Shown here piece after piece: positions 63,554 through 64,000 of a stretch of DNA of 64,000 bases. This DNA comes from Piper betle (taxonomy: Eukaryota > Streptophyta > Magnoliopsida > Piperales > Piperaceae). Numbering within the stretch: the first letter of the stretch is position 1; each line of letters opens with the position of its first letter. The position numbers and the translations under genes were made by a program. Where the stretch lies: NCBI GenBank assembly GCA_033002965.1, contig JAURVB010001764.1:1-64000 (forward strand), in the 5' to 3' direction. The notes under the pieces are model-generated. The model worked only from the letters and a program-made list of their open reading frames with translations, ran no database searches and was not told the origin of the DNA.

Positions 63554-63905
63554 TCACTTCTTCTGTGAGGAACGAGGATTGTTGTGTGGATTCGCCGCTG
63601 TAGATTTTTCATTGCTTATACTTTGCTTTGGGAATTTGTCACGAAAACTAGATATAACCATATACATATTCCTGCAGAAAAGTTTTGTTTTTTGCTCGCT
63701 ATGAGATGGCTCAAATAAACCACTGAAAGTTTCATTTTGCCATATGTTCATAATCTTATATGATATAGAAAAGAAAACGACCAAAGCAGTCAAAACTACA
63801 AAAGCAGTCAATCTTCTATATATTATGCAATGAACAAATTGGCTCTCCCATTTTGATGCTCCTATGGTATCCTTGTCTTCACCAAAATTACTGATTTTGG
63901 CAGCC
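63554..63905 (-). CDS. Unidentified single-pass membrane protein, possible last exon
   Basis: The - strand frame reads from a splice-acceptor-like ctacag (before 63905) to a TGA at 63554, about 117 residues. It has a basic residue pair followed by a hydrophobic segment (RRLTAFVVLTALVVFFSISY), then a hydrophilic tail with Ser/Asn/Lys. The pattern fits a type II membrane protein stub, such as the N-terminus of a Golgi glycosyltransferase, but a stop follows soon. I do not recognise the family. It could be the end of a gene whose other exons lie beyond the window, or chance. Confidence 0.3.
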
Positions 63906-64000
63906 CTGTAGTTTAAGAAAACAGAACTATACGAGCACAAAGTTAATCAGTTAATAAAACAACCACAATTTCAGAAATTAGTATAAGGATTATACAGTCA

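Overview
This is a stretch of plant nuclear DNA. It has intron-bearing genes with GT-AG junctions, AT-rich intergenic DNA, many (TA)n runs, and LTR-retrotransposon and foldback repeats. Some coding exons are very GC-rich (the CHLM gene at 37 kb, the last exon of the IQD gene at 6 kb), while others (the endoglucanase and the GULLO second half) are moderate. That two-class pattern suggests a monocot, probably not a grass, but the sequence does not settle the species.

Seven plant genes are recognisable. On the + strand are an IQ67-domain calmodulin-binding protein (4.6-6.6 kb, 5 exons) and an L-gulonolactone oxidase-like enzyme (8.6-16.3 kb, 3 exons, with a 5.3 kb Ty1/copia element in intron 1). 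On the - strand are a BRANCHLESS TRICHOME-like coiled-coil protein (18.7-19.5 kb), a secreted GH9 endo-1,4-beta-glucanase (29.6-31.8 kb, 8 exons, 488 aa), Mg-protoporphyrin IX methyltransferase CHLM (36.9-37.8 kb, no intron, 300 aa), a BODYGUARD-type alpha/beta hydrolase (43.6-46.1 kb, 4 exons, 473 aa) and a GRF-interacting factor coactivator (48.1-52.6 kb, 5 exons, about 205 aa). A broken TRAPP subunit gene (TRS23/TRAPPC4) lies at 26.8-27.6 kb. Part of a further unidentified gene may enter at the right edge.

The spaces between genes are mostly repeat-derived. The largest structure is a 3.6 kb foldback element at 38.1-41.7 kb, with about 1.2 kb inverted arms, GC-rich tips and an inner lattice of TTGACTCG/CGAGTCAA units. 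A smaller element at 17.0-17.7 kb sits between (TA)n runs and has two hairpins at each end. A probable 2.9 kb solo LTR at 59.5-62.5 kb has a clean 5-bp target duplication (CTAAA). Other items are three copies of a TIR/tRNA-like repeat (7.0, 21.7, 33.4 kb), three copies of an AT-rich dispersed repeat (0.15, 27.9, 42.8 kb), a copia/gypsy mosaic at 53.6-55.3 kb and several local tandem duplications.

The genes do not form one pathway. Three act at the cell surface or wall (BODYGUARD in the cuticle, GH9 in the wall, the BLT-like protein in epidermal cell shape). CHLM serves chlorophyll synthesis, GULLO is linked to ascorbate-type lactone oxidation, and GIF and IQD are regulators. All splice sites and coordinates were assigned by reading the sequence; no transcript data or database search was used.
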